64,000 nucleotides of DNA, taken from positions 1 to 64,000 of the forward strand of contig JBEKSR010000005.1 in the NCBI GenBank assembly GCA_049516835.1, given 5' to 3'. Below the pieces are notes generated by a model. It made no database searches. It had not been told where the DNA came from and saw nothing but the letters and a program-made list of their open reading frames with translations. The position numbers and the translations under genes were made by a program. The DNA is from Fen-178 sp049516835. Its GTDB lineage: Bacteria; Acidobacteriota; Terriglobia; Bryobacterales; Bryobacteraceae. Positions 1-7,632 of the stretch are shown here, piece after piece (within the stretch, counting starts at the first letter, position 1; each line of letters begins with the position of its first letter).

Positions 1-344
1 GTCTCGAATTCGTGGCGGTCGGCAGCCTCCTGACACCGGATGCAGTACTTGGTCCACGGCACGGCATCCAGGCGCTTGGGTTTGATCTCCTCTTCGCAAT
101 GCAGGCAGATCCCGTAACTGCCGTCAGCGATGCGGGCCAGGGCGCCTCTCACGCTGCGAAGCAGGTTCGATCCACGGTCCAGGTTGCGGATGGCCAGCTC
201 GCGCTCCCCGGCGAGCTGCACCTCATCCAAGGCGTCCGGCGTCTTTTCGATGGCGATATCCGCGCGGTTTCTGAGGCCCACAGACAGTTCCACCCGCTTG
301 GCCTCCAGTATCGCCTTGTGTTTCTCAAGTTCGGTCCTGTTCAT
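1..344 (-). CDS. DksA/TraR-type C4 zinc-finger protein (3' end cut by window)
   Basis: The minus-strand frame starts at the ATG at 344, preceded by a good AAGGAG ribosome-binding site, and runs off the left edge after about 114 codons. It has an N-terminal coiled-coil helical region (ELEKHKAILEAKRVELS) and then a C4 zinc finger of the form CLHC...CIRC, with the linking motif KPKRLDAVPW. This is the DksA/TraR family layout: a coiled coil that enters the RNA polymerase secondary channel and a zinc-finger globular domain. I infer a transcription factor of the stringent-response type or a short TraR-like relative. The true C-terminus is outside the window, so which subfamily it belongs to cannot be settled. 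Confidence 0.9.
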   Translation of the reverse strand, partial: MNRTELEKHKAILEAKRVELSVGLRNRADIAIEKTPDALDEVQLAGERELAIRNLDRGSNLLRSVRGALARIADGSYGICLHCEEEIKPKRLDAVPWTKYCIRCQEAADRHEFE

Positions 345-641
345 TTCCCATCTCCTTGTTCGACGCGACCTTTTCTTTTGATTTGTTGTCTTTGCGCGTC
401 TCTTCCAGTAATTGTATAGACGAAATATCGCACTGAAAGTTTCACCTCTGAGGCTCCCTCAAAAGGGCCATCTCGCTCGTCATGCACAACCCAGCGACGA
501 TCGCACCAGACGATAGCCGAGCAATTGGCGTGCCAAAGCCAGAGATGCTGAAAAGCTCTGGATTTCGCTCGATGTACGTCATACTCCACTGTCTTATCGG
601 CAGGATGCTACCATCTCTCTTACAATTCGCCAAGAAACACT
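345..641. other. Divergent intergenic region, no gene seen
   Basis: About 300 bases separate the divergent DksA-like gene and the GT39-like gene. It must carry the promoters of both, but I see no convincing sigma-70 pair, RNA gene or coding frame in it. Short open frames here are overlaps of the neighbouring genes. Confidence 0.5.
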
Positions 642-2273
642 ATGAGTGCGCACCCTCACAGAGTGCAGGGCAGCCTGTGCGCCTGGGCTGCCTGTATCTT
701 TTTCTTCTTCGCGGGGCGGGCGTTCCTCCCGCACCTCGGGATTCAAAATGACGAAGCCCTGTTCGCCTCAGTCCTGTACGAGCCTCGCGCGGCGGCCTTC
801 ATGCTTCATATTGGGCACTTCCAGGTTCCGCTCATGCTGATGAGCTACCTGGGGACCCTGAAGGCCTGGATCTACAGCCCGATATTCCGCGTCTTCGGCA
901 CGGGGGTTTCGGCGCTGCGCGATCCGGTTCTGCTGGCAGGCGTAGCCGGTGTCTGGCTATTCTTCCTGCTGCTGCGCAGAGTGGCTGGGGAGCGTGCCGC
1001 CGTTATTGGATGCGGTTTGCTGGCCGTGGATTCGCTGTATCTGCTCACCACCTGCTTCGACTGGGGGCCGGTGGCGCTCCAACATCTGCTTCTGGTGGCG
1101 GGATTGCTCCTGCTAATGCGATTCTATCAGACGCGTCAAGATCTGGCGCTGGCTGGCGGGTCTTTCCTCCTGGGTCTGGCCATGTGGGATAAAGCATTGG
1201 CAGCATGGATGTTAATAGGGATAGGAGCGGCCGGAATTCTTACTTTTCGACGCCAAATATTTGGTGTGACTACGATTCGGCGGGTAGCCACGGGCGGGCT
1301 GGCTTTCGCTCTGGGGGCTCTGCCGCTCATCATCTACAACGTGGATAAGAAATTCGTGACCTTTCGCTCCAACGTGGCCCGCGATACCAGCGACATTCCG
1401 GGCAAGGCCCGGCACCTCATGAACACGGCGAATGGCCAGGGGCTGTTCGGCTGGATGGTGAACGAAGACTGGCAAGCGCCCGTGCCCCACCCACCGGAAG
1501 GCGGGCTGCAGAAGGCTTCCGCCCGCATTTCGTCACTGGCCGGCCACCCACGGCACAACCTGATGCTTTACGCCTTCGCGCTAGCGCTTCTGCTGGCGCC
1601 GCTGGCGCGTGGCCCCGCGCTACGGGCCATCCTGTTCGCGCTCATAGCCATGGCGGTGGGATGGGCGCAGATGGCGGTCACCGCCAACGCCGGAGGCAGC
1701 GTTCACCACGCCATTCTTTTGTGGCCGTTCCCCGAGATGGCGATCGCGGTCTCCTTTGCGGCGGCGTCGAGAAGGCTGGGCCGCGCCGGAATTCCGTCCG
1801 TGGCCGCGGTCCTTGTGGTCCTCATAATTTCGGGTGTTCTGCTGACGAATGAATACTATAGTCTCATGCTGCGAAACGGCGGCTCGCAGAACTGGACGGA
1901 CGCCATTTTCACGCTTTCCGACTACATGAAAGGGGTCCCGTCCAACGGCATATACTGCGCGGATTGGGGCATTATGGACAGTCTGCGCCTGCTCAACCGG
2001 GGCAAACTGCCGCTCAACGTCGGCACCGACCCCATCTCCAAGCCCGAACTGAGCCCGGCGGACCGCGATTACCTCCAGCGGGTGATCTCGGAGCCGAGCC
2101 ACGTCTTCATCGCGCACACCAAGGACTACGAGTTCTTCCAGGGCGTGAACGCCAAGCTGCTGAAGTACGCGGCGGAGTCGGGTTACGAGCGCCAGATGAT
2201 GGCCCTCATTCCCGACGGCTGGGGCCGGTCGGTATACGAGGTGTACCGTTTCACGTCGCCGGGACATCCATAA
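642..2273 (+). CDS. Polytopic membrane glycosyltransferase-like protein (GT39/ArnT-like)
   Basis: A 543-residue protein with about ten hydrophobic segments. The first extracytoplasmic loop carries an acidic motif (GIQNDEALFA, about residues 36-45), as in GT-C enzymes of the GT39/ArnT/PMT group, which transfer sugars from polyprenyl-phosphate donors. A second loop has TCFDWGP (about 139-145). The C-terminal ~130 residues are soluble (YCADWGIMDSLRLLN...). A role in glycosylating lipids or proteins outside the inner membrane is inferred from fold class only; donor and acceptor cannot be read. It starts at the ATG at 642 and stands alone, divergent from the DksA-like gene. Two other proteins of this broad type occur in the window (7633-10329 and 15982-17679). 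Confidence 0.7.
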   Translation: MSAHPHRVQGSLCAWAACIFFFFAGRAFLPHLGIQNDEALFASVLYEPRAAAFMLHIGHFQVPLMLMSYLGTLKAWIYSPIFRVFGTGVSALRDPVLLAGVAGVWLFFLLLRRVAGERAAVIGCGLLAVDSLYLLTTCFDWGPVALQHLLLVAGLLLLMRFYQTRQDLALAGGSFLLGLAMWDKALAAWMLIGIGAAGILTFRRQIFGVTTIRRVATGGLAFALGALPLIIYNVDKKFVTFRSNVARDTSDIPGKARHLMNTANGQGLFGWMVNEDWQAPVPHPPEGGLQKASARISSLAGHPRHNLMLYAFALALLLAPLARGPALRAILFALIAMAVGWAQMAVTANAGGSVHHAILLWPFPEMAIAVSFAAASRRLGRAGIPSVAAVLVVLIISGVLLTNEYYSLMLRNGGSQNWTDAIFTLSDYMKGVPSNGIYCADWGIMDSLRLLNRGKLPLNVGTDPISKPELSPADRDYLQRVISEPSHVFIAHTKDYEFFQGVNAKLLKYAAESGYERQMMALIPDGWGRSVYEVYRFTSPGHP

Positions 2274-2366
2274 CGACCACGTTCGGCAGCCAATCCGACC
2301 CACCCTGTGCGGGCTGTTGAGAATATCGACAAAGACTGAGTTTTTCAATCTCAGGATGCTCTTGTC

Positions 2367-2395
2367 TTGACTCTCGCGACAAACTCATGTAGACT
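2367..2395 (+). promoter_or_regulatory. Sigma-70-type promoter for the SBBP gene at 2522
   Basis: TTGACT (2367-2372), a 17-bp spacer and TAGACT (2390-2395) lie about 125 bp before the start codon. Both boxes are near consensus and spacing is ideal. The same TAGACT -10 box recurs before the operons at 30272 and 40211. Confidence 0.65.
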
Positions 2396-2521
2396 ATCAC
2401 CACATGCTGTACAAAACGGGAACCCCGGCTCAGAGGGAGAGCTGGTGCTGAGCAGGCAACCACGTGGCTCCGACTCAGGCCACCGGGTGTACAACGTTAC
2501 CCGCCGGAGGACGGATTCAAA

Positions 2522-4522
2522 ATGAAAACTGCGGTTCTGACACAAGAGCCTCGCCATTTGGTGCGGCTTGTCTGCTTTGCTGTCTGCGTTGTGGTCGCTG
2601 CGCCGGCCTTGGCCCAAAACCTGGCATGGGAACGCCAAGTCGGTTCTCCACATGCCAACGACTTCGCTTATGGAACGGCAGTGGACGCCACCGGAGTTTA
2701 TGTTGTTGGGGTGGTGCATTTCGGAGATGCATTGCCTGGCCAAAAGAACGTTGGCGGGGGGACAAACGCTTTTATCCTGAAGTACGACCTGAATGGCAAT
2801 GCGCTGTGGACCCGCCAGTTCGCGAGCTCAATCGACGCATACGCAGATGCGGTGGTTACGGGTGGTGGCGGCGTGTACGTCGTGGGGGATACGGGCGGCA
2901 CGTTCCCCGGGCAGGCCCAGTCCTTTAGCAGGGACGCTTATGTGCGCAAGTACGACACCAATGGGAACGAGCTATGGACCCGCCAGTTCGGAACCAGCGA
3001 GACTGAGTACGCATTCGGCGTGGCCGCGGATGCCAGCGGGGTCTACGTCGTGGGATTGACGGGTGGCACTCTGCCGGGCCAAACTGCAGCTGGAACCAAG
3101 GGCGGCGCCTATATCCGGAAGTACGACCACAATGGCACGGAATTGTGGACTAGCCAGTTCGGCACGTCCGGCTACGATAGGGCCAATGCCGTGGCCGTGA
3201 ATGCCACCGGCGTTTACGTAATCGGCGATGCGGGCGGAGTCCTGCCCAACGCCCAGACCGACGGCGGCTATTCCAATTTCTTCGTGCGCAAGTACGACGT
3301 CAACGGCAATGCACAGTGGACCCGACAGTTCGGTCCGGGAATTCACACACGCGGGGCGGCCGTGGACAACACGGGCGTCTACGTCGTTGGTAATCTTGAC
3401 GGCGGCGCCCTCCCGGGGCAGACTTCGAGCGGCGGTTACGACGGCTTCGTGAAAAAGTACGACGTCGCCGGCAATCCGCAGTGGGCCCACCAGTTTGGCT
3501 CCGGACTGTCCGATATCGCCTACGCAGCGACCGCGGACGGGACCGGGGTGTACGTGGCGGGATGTACCTACCGGGCTCTTCCCGGGCAGACCAACCTCGG
3601 CGGGCAAGACGCGTATGTTCGTAAGTACGACGCCAGTGGGAACGAGATATGGACCCGCCAGTTCGGTACGAACAGCGACGACCAGGCCTATGCGGTGACC
3701 GTGGACCCCAGCGGCCTCTACGTCGCGGGCAATGGCCCCGGATACTTTCCAGGGCAGACCTCCAGCGCCGGTGATATGTTTGCGGCCAAGATAGCATTTG
3801 GCCCGGTACTGTTTGATGGGGGAGTGGTCAATAACGCGAGTTTTGCCAAGAGCCCCGCGCCGGTAGCGCCTGGATCTATCGCCGCGGTCTTTGGGACCGG
3901 TTTGAACGATGGCTCGACGGTGCTCTTCTCCAGTTTTGGCTCAAACGGAAAGCTGGCGACCACGCTGGGCGGAGCCAGCGTGACCGTCAATAACATTCTG
4001 GCTCCCATGTTCTACTCGACGCCGGGACAGTTGGGTATCCAGATTCCCTTTGAGCTGGCCACGCTAGACGCGGCTACGCTTCAAGTAACCGTCGGAGGCC
4101 AGGCCAGCGCTCCCATCACCATCGCGGTCGACGCGCTCGCTCCCGGTCTCTTCACCTCCACCCAGGATGGCAAGGGAGCGGCGGTAGCACTTCACAGCGA
4201 TGGGGTGACGCCGGTCACCACGCAGAATCCCGCCAAGCCGAACGAGGTCCTCGTGCTTTTCGGGACGGGTTTGGGACTGCTTTCACCGTCCCTGGCCACC
4301 GGCGCGCCGTCCCAAGGGAATCCGACGGTCATCCTACCCGGAGTCACGGTTGACGGAATCACGGCTGAGGTGCAGTTCTCCGGTGGGGCGCCAGGGTTTG
4401 TAGGATTAGACCAAATCAATATCCGGATCCCGCCCGGGATGCGCACCGCAACCAACATCCCGATGGTGCTGAACATCGGCACCAAGCAGAGCAACACCGT
4501 GACGATAGCGGTTTCTCAGTGA
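2522..4522 (+). CDS. Secreted SBBP beta-propeller protein with Solibacter C-terminal domain
   Basis: A 666-residue exported protein. Residues 1-31 form a signal peptide ending ALA. Residues about 32-425 hold roughly eight repeats of ~50 residues, each with the core (G)VYVVG followed by a KYDxNGNxxWTRQFG strand: these are SBBP beta-propeller repeats. Residues about 435-666 contain the Ig-like domain typical of Solibacter (GVVNNASFAKSP, PGSIAAVFGTGL, APGLFT, ITAEVQFSGGAPGFVGLDQIN), usually named TIGR03437. A good ribosome-binding site (CCGGAGG) precedes the ATG. A paralogue follows directly at 4704. The fold predicts a surface or secreted binding protein; the ligand is unknown. Confidence 0.9.
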   Translation: MKTAVLTQEPRHLVRLVCFAVCVVVAAPALAQNLAWERQVGSPHANDFAYGTAVDATGVYVVGVVHFGDALPGQKNVGGGTNAFILKYDLNGNALWTRQFASSIDAYADAVVTGGGGVYVVGDTGGTFPGQAQSFSRDAYVRKYDTNGNELWTRQFGTSETEYAFGVAADASGVYVVGLTGGTLPGQTAAGTKGGAYIRKYDHNGTELWTSQFGTSGYDRANAVAVNATGVYVIGDAGGVLPNAQTDGGYSNFFVRKYDVNGNAQWTRQFGPGIHTRGAAVDNTGVYVVGNLDGGALPGQTSSGGYDGFVKKYDVAGNPQWAHQFGSGLSDIAYAATADGTGVYVAGCTYRALPGQTNLGGQDAYVRKYDASGNEIWTRQFGTNSDDQAYAVTVDPSGLYVAGNGPGYFPGQTSSAGDMFAAKIAFGPVLFDGGVVNNASFAKSPAPVAPGSIAAVFGTGLNDGSTVLFSSFGSNGKLATTLGGASVTVNNILAPMFYSTPGQLGIQIPFELATLDAATLQVTVGGQASAPITIAVDALAPGLFTSTQDGKGAAVALHSDGVTPVTTQNPAKPNEVLVLFGTGLGLLSPSLATGAPSQGNPTVILPGVTVDGITAEVQFSGGAPGFVGLDQINIRIPPGMRTATNIPMVLNIGTKQSNTVTIAVSQ

Positions 4523-4703
4523 AACAGATCGAAGAGCCTCGGCCCGGAGTGGGCGGCGGGCCGGGCCAGCAACTGGTTCGGGGCGATTTTGAGCCGACCG
4601 CGCCGGAGAAAGGACGTTTGGCGTGCCGATGCGCTCTGCTTGATGATTCCGGCTGCATGTGATTTTAAGCCTTGAAAGGGAAACGGAGTTAAGGAAGGGA
4701 CCG

Positions 4704-6698
4704 ATGCCTACGAGAAAACAGGGGAAAATGCACAGGCACAACTGGCGACTCCTTCTTGGGATGCTCGCCCTGGTTTGGGTTCACAATCCAGCGGCCGCCC
4801 AAACCTTGCAGTGGGCGCGTCAATTCGCGGCCTCAAAGCCGGACGCGACTTTTTCAATTGCCGCGGATTCCAGCGGCGCTTATGTGGTGGGATTGACCAG
4901 GGGCGGCCTTCCTGGGCAAACCGTTGTCAATATCCAGCAGGATGCCTTTGTGCGGAAGTACGATCCCGCGGGCAAGGAGCTGTGGACGCGGGAGTTTGCC
5001 GTGAATGGCCGTCCGGCTGCCGCCAACGGGGTGGCCGTGGATGCGAGCGGCGTGTATGTTGTGGGGAGATCGGAGTTGGGGAACAGACAGGACGAGGCGC
5101 CAACCACTTTGGCTGTGGTGAATAAATTCGACGCGAATGGCAACCTTCTTTGGACACACCTGACAGGCGGCCTGTCGGGAGAAAGCGCTGTTGGCGTCGC
5201 CCTGAACGGTGGTGGAGTGTATGTCGCCGGAAGCATGGTCAGTCCCACGGCCCATTACCAGGGTATGTACCTGCGCAAGCTTGACCCCACCGGTAAGGAA
5301 CTCTGGACCAGCGAGTTCGACAGCGGCAGGAACGGCGACACCGCCTACGGAGTGGCCGCGGACGCGACTGGCGCCTACGTCGTGGGCTGGGCCCAGGGTT
5401 CGCTGACAGGCCAAGCGGTGCCGTTGACCCAGGATCTCTTCATTCGCAAGTTCGACTCCAACGGCAACGCCCTGTGGACTGACCAGTTCGGCACCGGCAG
5501 CTCGGAGGGGGCGTACGCGGTTAGCGTGGGCGCCAGTAGCGTTTACGTGGTTGGAACCACGCAGGGCCTGCTGGGCGTACAGACATTGCCGACTTTCGCT
5601 TTTGACGCTTTTGTGCGCCGCTACGACACGAGCGGCAACCTTCAGTGGACGCGCCAGTTCGGAACGATCGATAACGAGGTGGCATATGGCGCGTTGGCCG
5701 ACGACTCGGGGGTATACGTCGCGGGCTACACAAGAAGCGTGGTGGGAGCGGCCAGCCTAGGTGGCGAAGATGCTTTCCTGAGACGGTACGACTCCAATGG
5801 CAATGCCTTATGGACCATTCAAACCGGCTCCGTGAATGACGACTACGCTTACGGAGTCGCCACGGATGCAGCGGGAATATATATCGCCGGCTACACCGAT
5901 CGCAACACCATTCCCGAGAGCTTGACGAATTCCGCCGATTCGTTCCTGTATAGGTATTCGCCGCCACCGCCGGCCGGCCCCGTGGTGTCAGCCGGAGGCA
6001 TTGTGAATAATGCGAGTTACGCCGCGAATCCAGCGCCTGTGGCGCCGGGCTCGATTGCGGCCATCTTCGGGACCGGTCTGAACAATGGTTCCCAGGTATT
6101 GTCTTCCGCCTTCGGACCGGACGGCAAACTGGTGACCACGCTGGGAGGAGCCAGCGTCACGGTAGGCGGAATCCCCGCGCCCATGTTCTACTCCACGTCG
6201 GGACAACTCGGAGTTCAGATTCCAGTTGAGATCACCGGAACGTCGGCGGCGGTTCAGGTGACCGTGGGAGGCCTGACCAGCCAGCCGCAAACCGTAAATC
6301 TCGCGCCGGTTAAACCGGGCCTCTTCACCGTCAGCCAGGATGGCAGGGGTGCCGCGGTTTGCATGCATACCGATGGTGTGACGCCCGTTACTGCCAGTAA
6401 GCCTGCCAATCCCAACGAGGTTATCATCCTCTATGGCACAGGCTTTGGTCCGGTGACCCCACCGCTGCTTACTGGAGTGCCGGCCACCTTGAACCAGACT
6501 GTCACACCCACAGTCACCATCGATGGGCTCTCGGCGCAAGTGCAATTTTCCGGGATCGCCCCTGGATTTGTCGGGCTGAATCAGATTAATGTCGTGGTTC
6601 CGGGACTGGCCCGCACCAACGCTGCCGATCCGCTGGTTGTTAGCGTCAACGCAGTGCCTGCTAACCCGGTGACATTGCCCGTTGGTCCGCCACAATAA
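4704..6698 (+). CDS. Secreted SBBP beta-propeller protein, paralogue of the gene at 2522
   Basis: A 664-residue protein with the same plan as its upstream neighbour: signal peptide (to about residue 34, ...NPAAAQ), about seven SBBP repeats with GVYVVG and KFDxNGNxLWT cores, a short proline linker (PPPPAGP) and the Solibacter C-terminal Ig-like domain (GIVNNASYAANP, GSIAAIFGTGL). An in-frame ATG exists at 4659, but the ATG at 4704 is preceded by AAGGAAGGGA and places the signal peptide correctly, so I use it. The spacing of 181 bp to the upstream gene allows either a shared transcript or its own promoter. The pair looks like a tandem duplication with considerable divergence in the propeller part. 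Confidence 0.9.
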   Translation: MPTRKQGKMHRHNWRLLLGMLALVWVHNPAAAQTLQWARQFAASKPDATFSIAADSSGAYVVGLTRGGLPGQTVVNIQQDAFVRKYDPAGKELWTREFAVNGRPAAANGVAVDASGVYVVGRSELGNRQDEAPTTLAVVNKFDANGNLLWTHLTGGLSGESAVGVALNGGGVYVAGSMVSPTAHYQGMYLRKLDPTGKELWTSEFDSGRNGDTAYGVAADATGAYVVGWAQGSLTGQAVPLTQDLFIRKFDSNGNALWTDQFGTGSSEGAYAVSVGASSVYVVGTTQGLLGVQTLPTFAFDAFVRRYDTSGNLQWTRQFGTIDNEVAYGALADDSGVYVAGYTRSVVGAASLGGEDAFLRRYDSNGNALWTIQTGSVNDDYAYGVATDAAGIYIAGYTDRNTIPESLTNSADSFLYRYSPPPPAGPVVSAGGIVNNASYAANPAPVAPGSIAAIFGTGLNNGSQVLSSAFGPDGKLVTTLGGASVTVGGIPAPMFYSTSGQLGVQIPVEITGTSAAVQVTVGGLTSQPQTVNLAPVKPGLFTVSQDGRGAAVCMHTDGVTPVTASKPANPNEVIILYGTGFGPVTPPLLTGVPATLNQTVTPTVTIDGLSAQVQFSGIAPGFVGLNQINVVVPGLARTNAADPLVVSVNAVPANPVTLPVGPPQ

Positions 6699-6805
6699 GG
6701 ACTGATATCGCGGTATCCAGCGCGCTGGAGTCACCATGGACATCCAGGTCTGCCCGCATTACGCTGGTCAAGTGGATCTGTCGATCATGCACCGGTGGCT
6801 CAGAG

Positions 6806-7027
6806 TTGCGGCCGCCCTTTTCCTTCGCGCCGGACGATACGATGTGGTTCTATTTCGGCGGCCCGCGGCCTGCCGGTGGCGCGGGCTCAGGCGCGGCGCA
6901 GCCACGGGGACGCACCACCGCCATTCATGTGGTCGAGCTTTCCGTCATTGACGGCAAACTCATCCCCGGCGATCCCAATCAGCCAACCTACATCGATCTC
7001 AAGCCGGTTCGTGAGGAAGGGAGATAA
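6806..7027 (+). CDS. Doubtful small gene or gene remnant
   Basis: A 73-residue frame starting at a TTG with no clear ribosome-binding site. Its second half (IHVVELSVIDGKLIPGDPNQ, then PTYIDLKPVREEGR) reads like genuine protein, while the first half is low-complexity Gly/Pro. No family is recognised. It lies between the SBBP gene and the end of the convergent lipoprotein operon. It may be the tail of a degraded gene. The remainder of 6699-7033 shows nothing else. Confidence 0.3.
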   Translation: MRPPFSFAPDDTMWFYFGGPRPAGGAGSGAAQPRGRTTAIHVVELSVIDGKLIPGDPNQPTYIDLKPVREEGR

Positions 7028-7033
7028 GCCCGC

Positions 7034-7588
7034 TCACTTCAACTCCAGGCCGGCGTTCAGCACCACCACGCCGAGTTCGCGCAGGTCGGCGCCGCTGGGC
7101 GGGATGGATTTGTCGAGTTGGAAATCCACGCGCACGGATTCGCCCGCGAGAAGCGCCGGCGCCACCTCGCGCGTGTAAATATAGTCTCCAGCCTGCGTGT
7201 AGGTTTCGGGCGGAAGCGCGCTGCCGCCGATGGTGGCGGAGAGCGAAATCGTCTTCAGCTTCTCGATGACCACGGGCGGCACCGTCAGGCGCACTTGCAG
7301 GAATGCGCCCTTCTGGGCCGCGCCGAACGGCCGACGCAGCACCAGGCTGAAGCGCCGCCCGGTCCACCGCCAGGCGTTCTGCTCGATTCCGTAAAAGCCG
7401 CCGATGAGCTGGGCCTCTGTCTGGGGGTCTCCCATGTGGATGGTCGACGCCATGCCCGCTTCGCCGGCCGGCCGGACGACGGCTTTCTTGCGCTTGCAGC
7501 CCAGCGGCGCAAACGCCAGCGTCACCAAGAGTACGGAGCAGCACCAGCGCAACGCGAGGCGATGCTCCCGAGGAGATGCGTTCTTCAT
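7034..7588 (-). CDS. Small lipoprotein of unknown function
   Basis: A 184-residue protein with an N-terminal signal (about 12-30) and a lipobox ending LGC (cysteine near residue 31), then a basic stretch KRKKAVVRP. The rest is a soluble beta-rich domain (SLVLRRPFGAAQ, FLQVRLTVPPVVIEKLK, YIYTREVAPALLAGES). It is the last gene of a minus-strand run and lies 44 bp after the large membrane protein. The mature sequence resembles the C-terminal soluble part of that neighbour in style (phrases about carbohydrate-like beta domains), but I do not recognise the family. It is probably anchored to a membrane facing the periplasm. Confidence 0.75.
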   Translation of the reverse strand: MKNASPREHRLALRWCCSVLLVTLAFAPLGCKRKKAVVRPAGEAGMASTIHMGDPQTEAQLIGGFYGIEQNAWRWTGRRFSLVLRRPFGAAQKGAFLQVRLTVPPVVIEKLKTISLSATIGGSALPPETYTQAGDYIYTREVAPALLAGESVRVDFQLDKSIPPSGADLRELGVVVLNAGLELK

Positions 7589-7632
7589 TCGATGCTCCCT
7601 CTCATGTTAGCGGAAAAGGACGAACACGCTCA

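Noticed and set aside
1620..2348. Long antisense frames opposite the GT39-like, LhgO, AsmA and Oar-like genes
   Set aside because: They have the Arg/Gly/Ala/His-rich composition typical of shadow frames in GC-rich DNA and no family motifs; the sense genes have clear motifs.
4530..4570. Terminator after the first SBBP gene (GGCCCG...CGGGCC)
   Set aside because: The stem is only 6 bp and no T-tract follows, so it is not convincing in GC-rich DNA.
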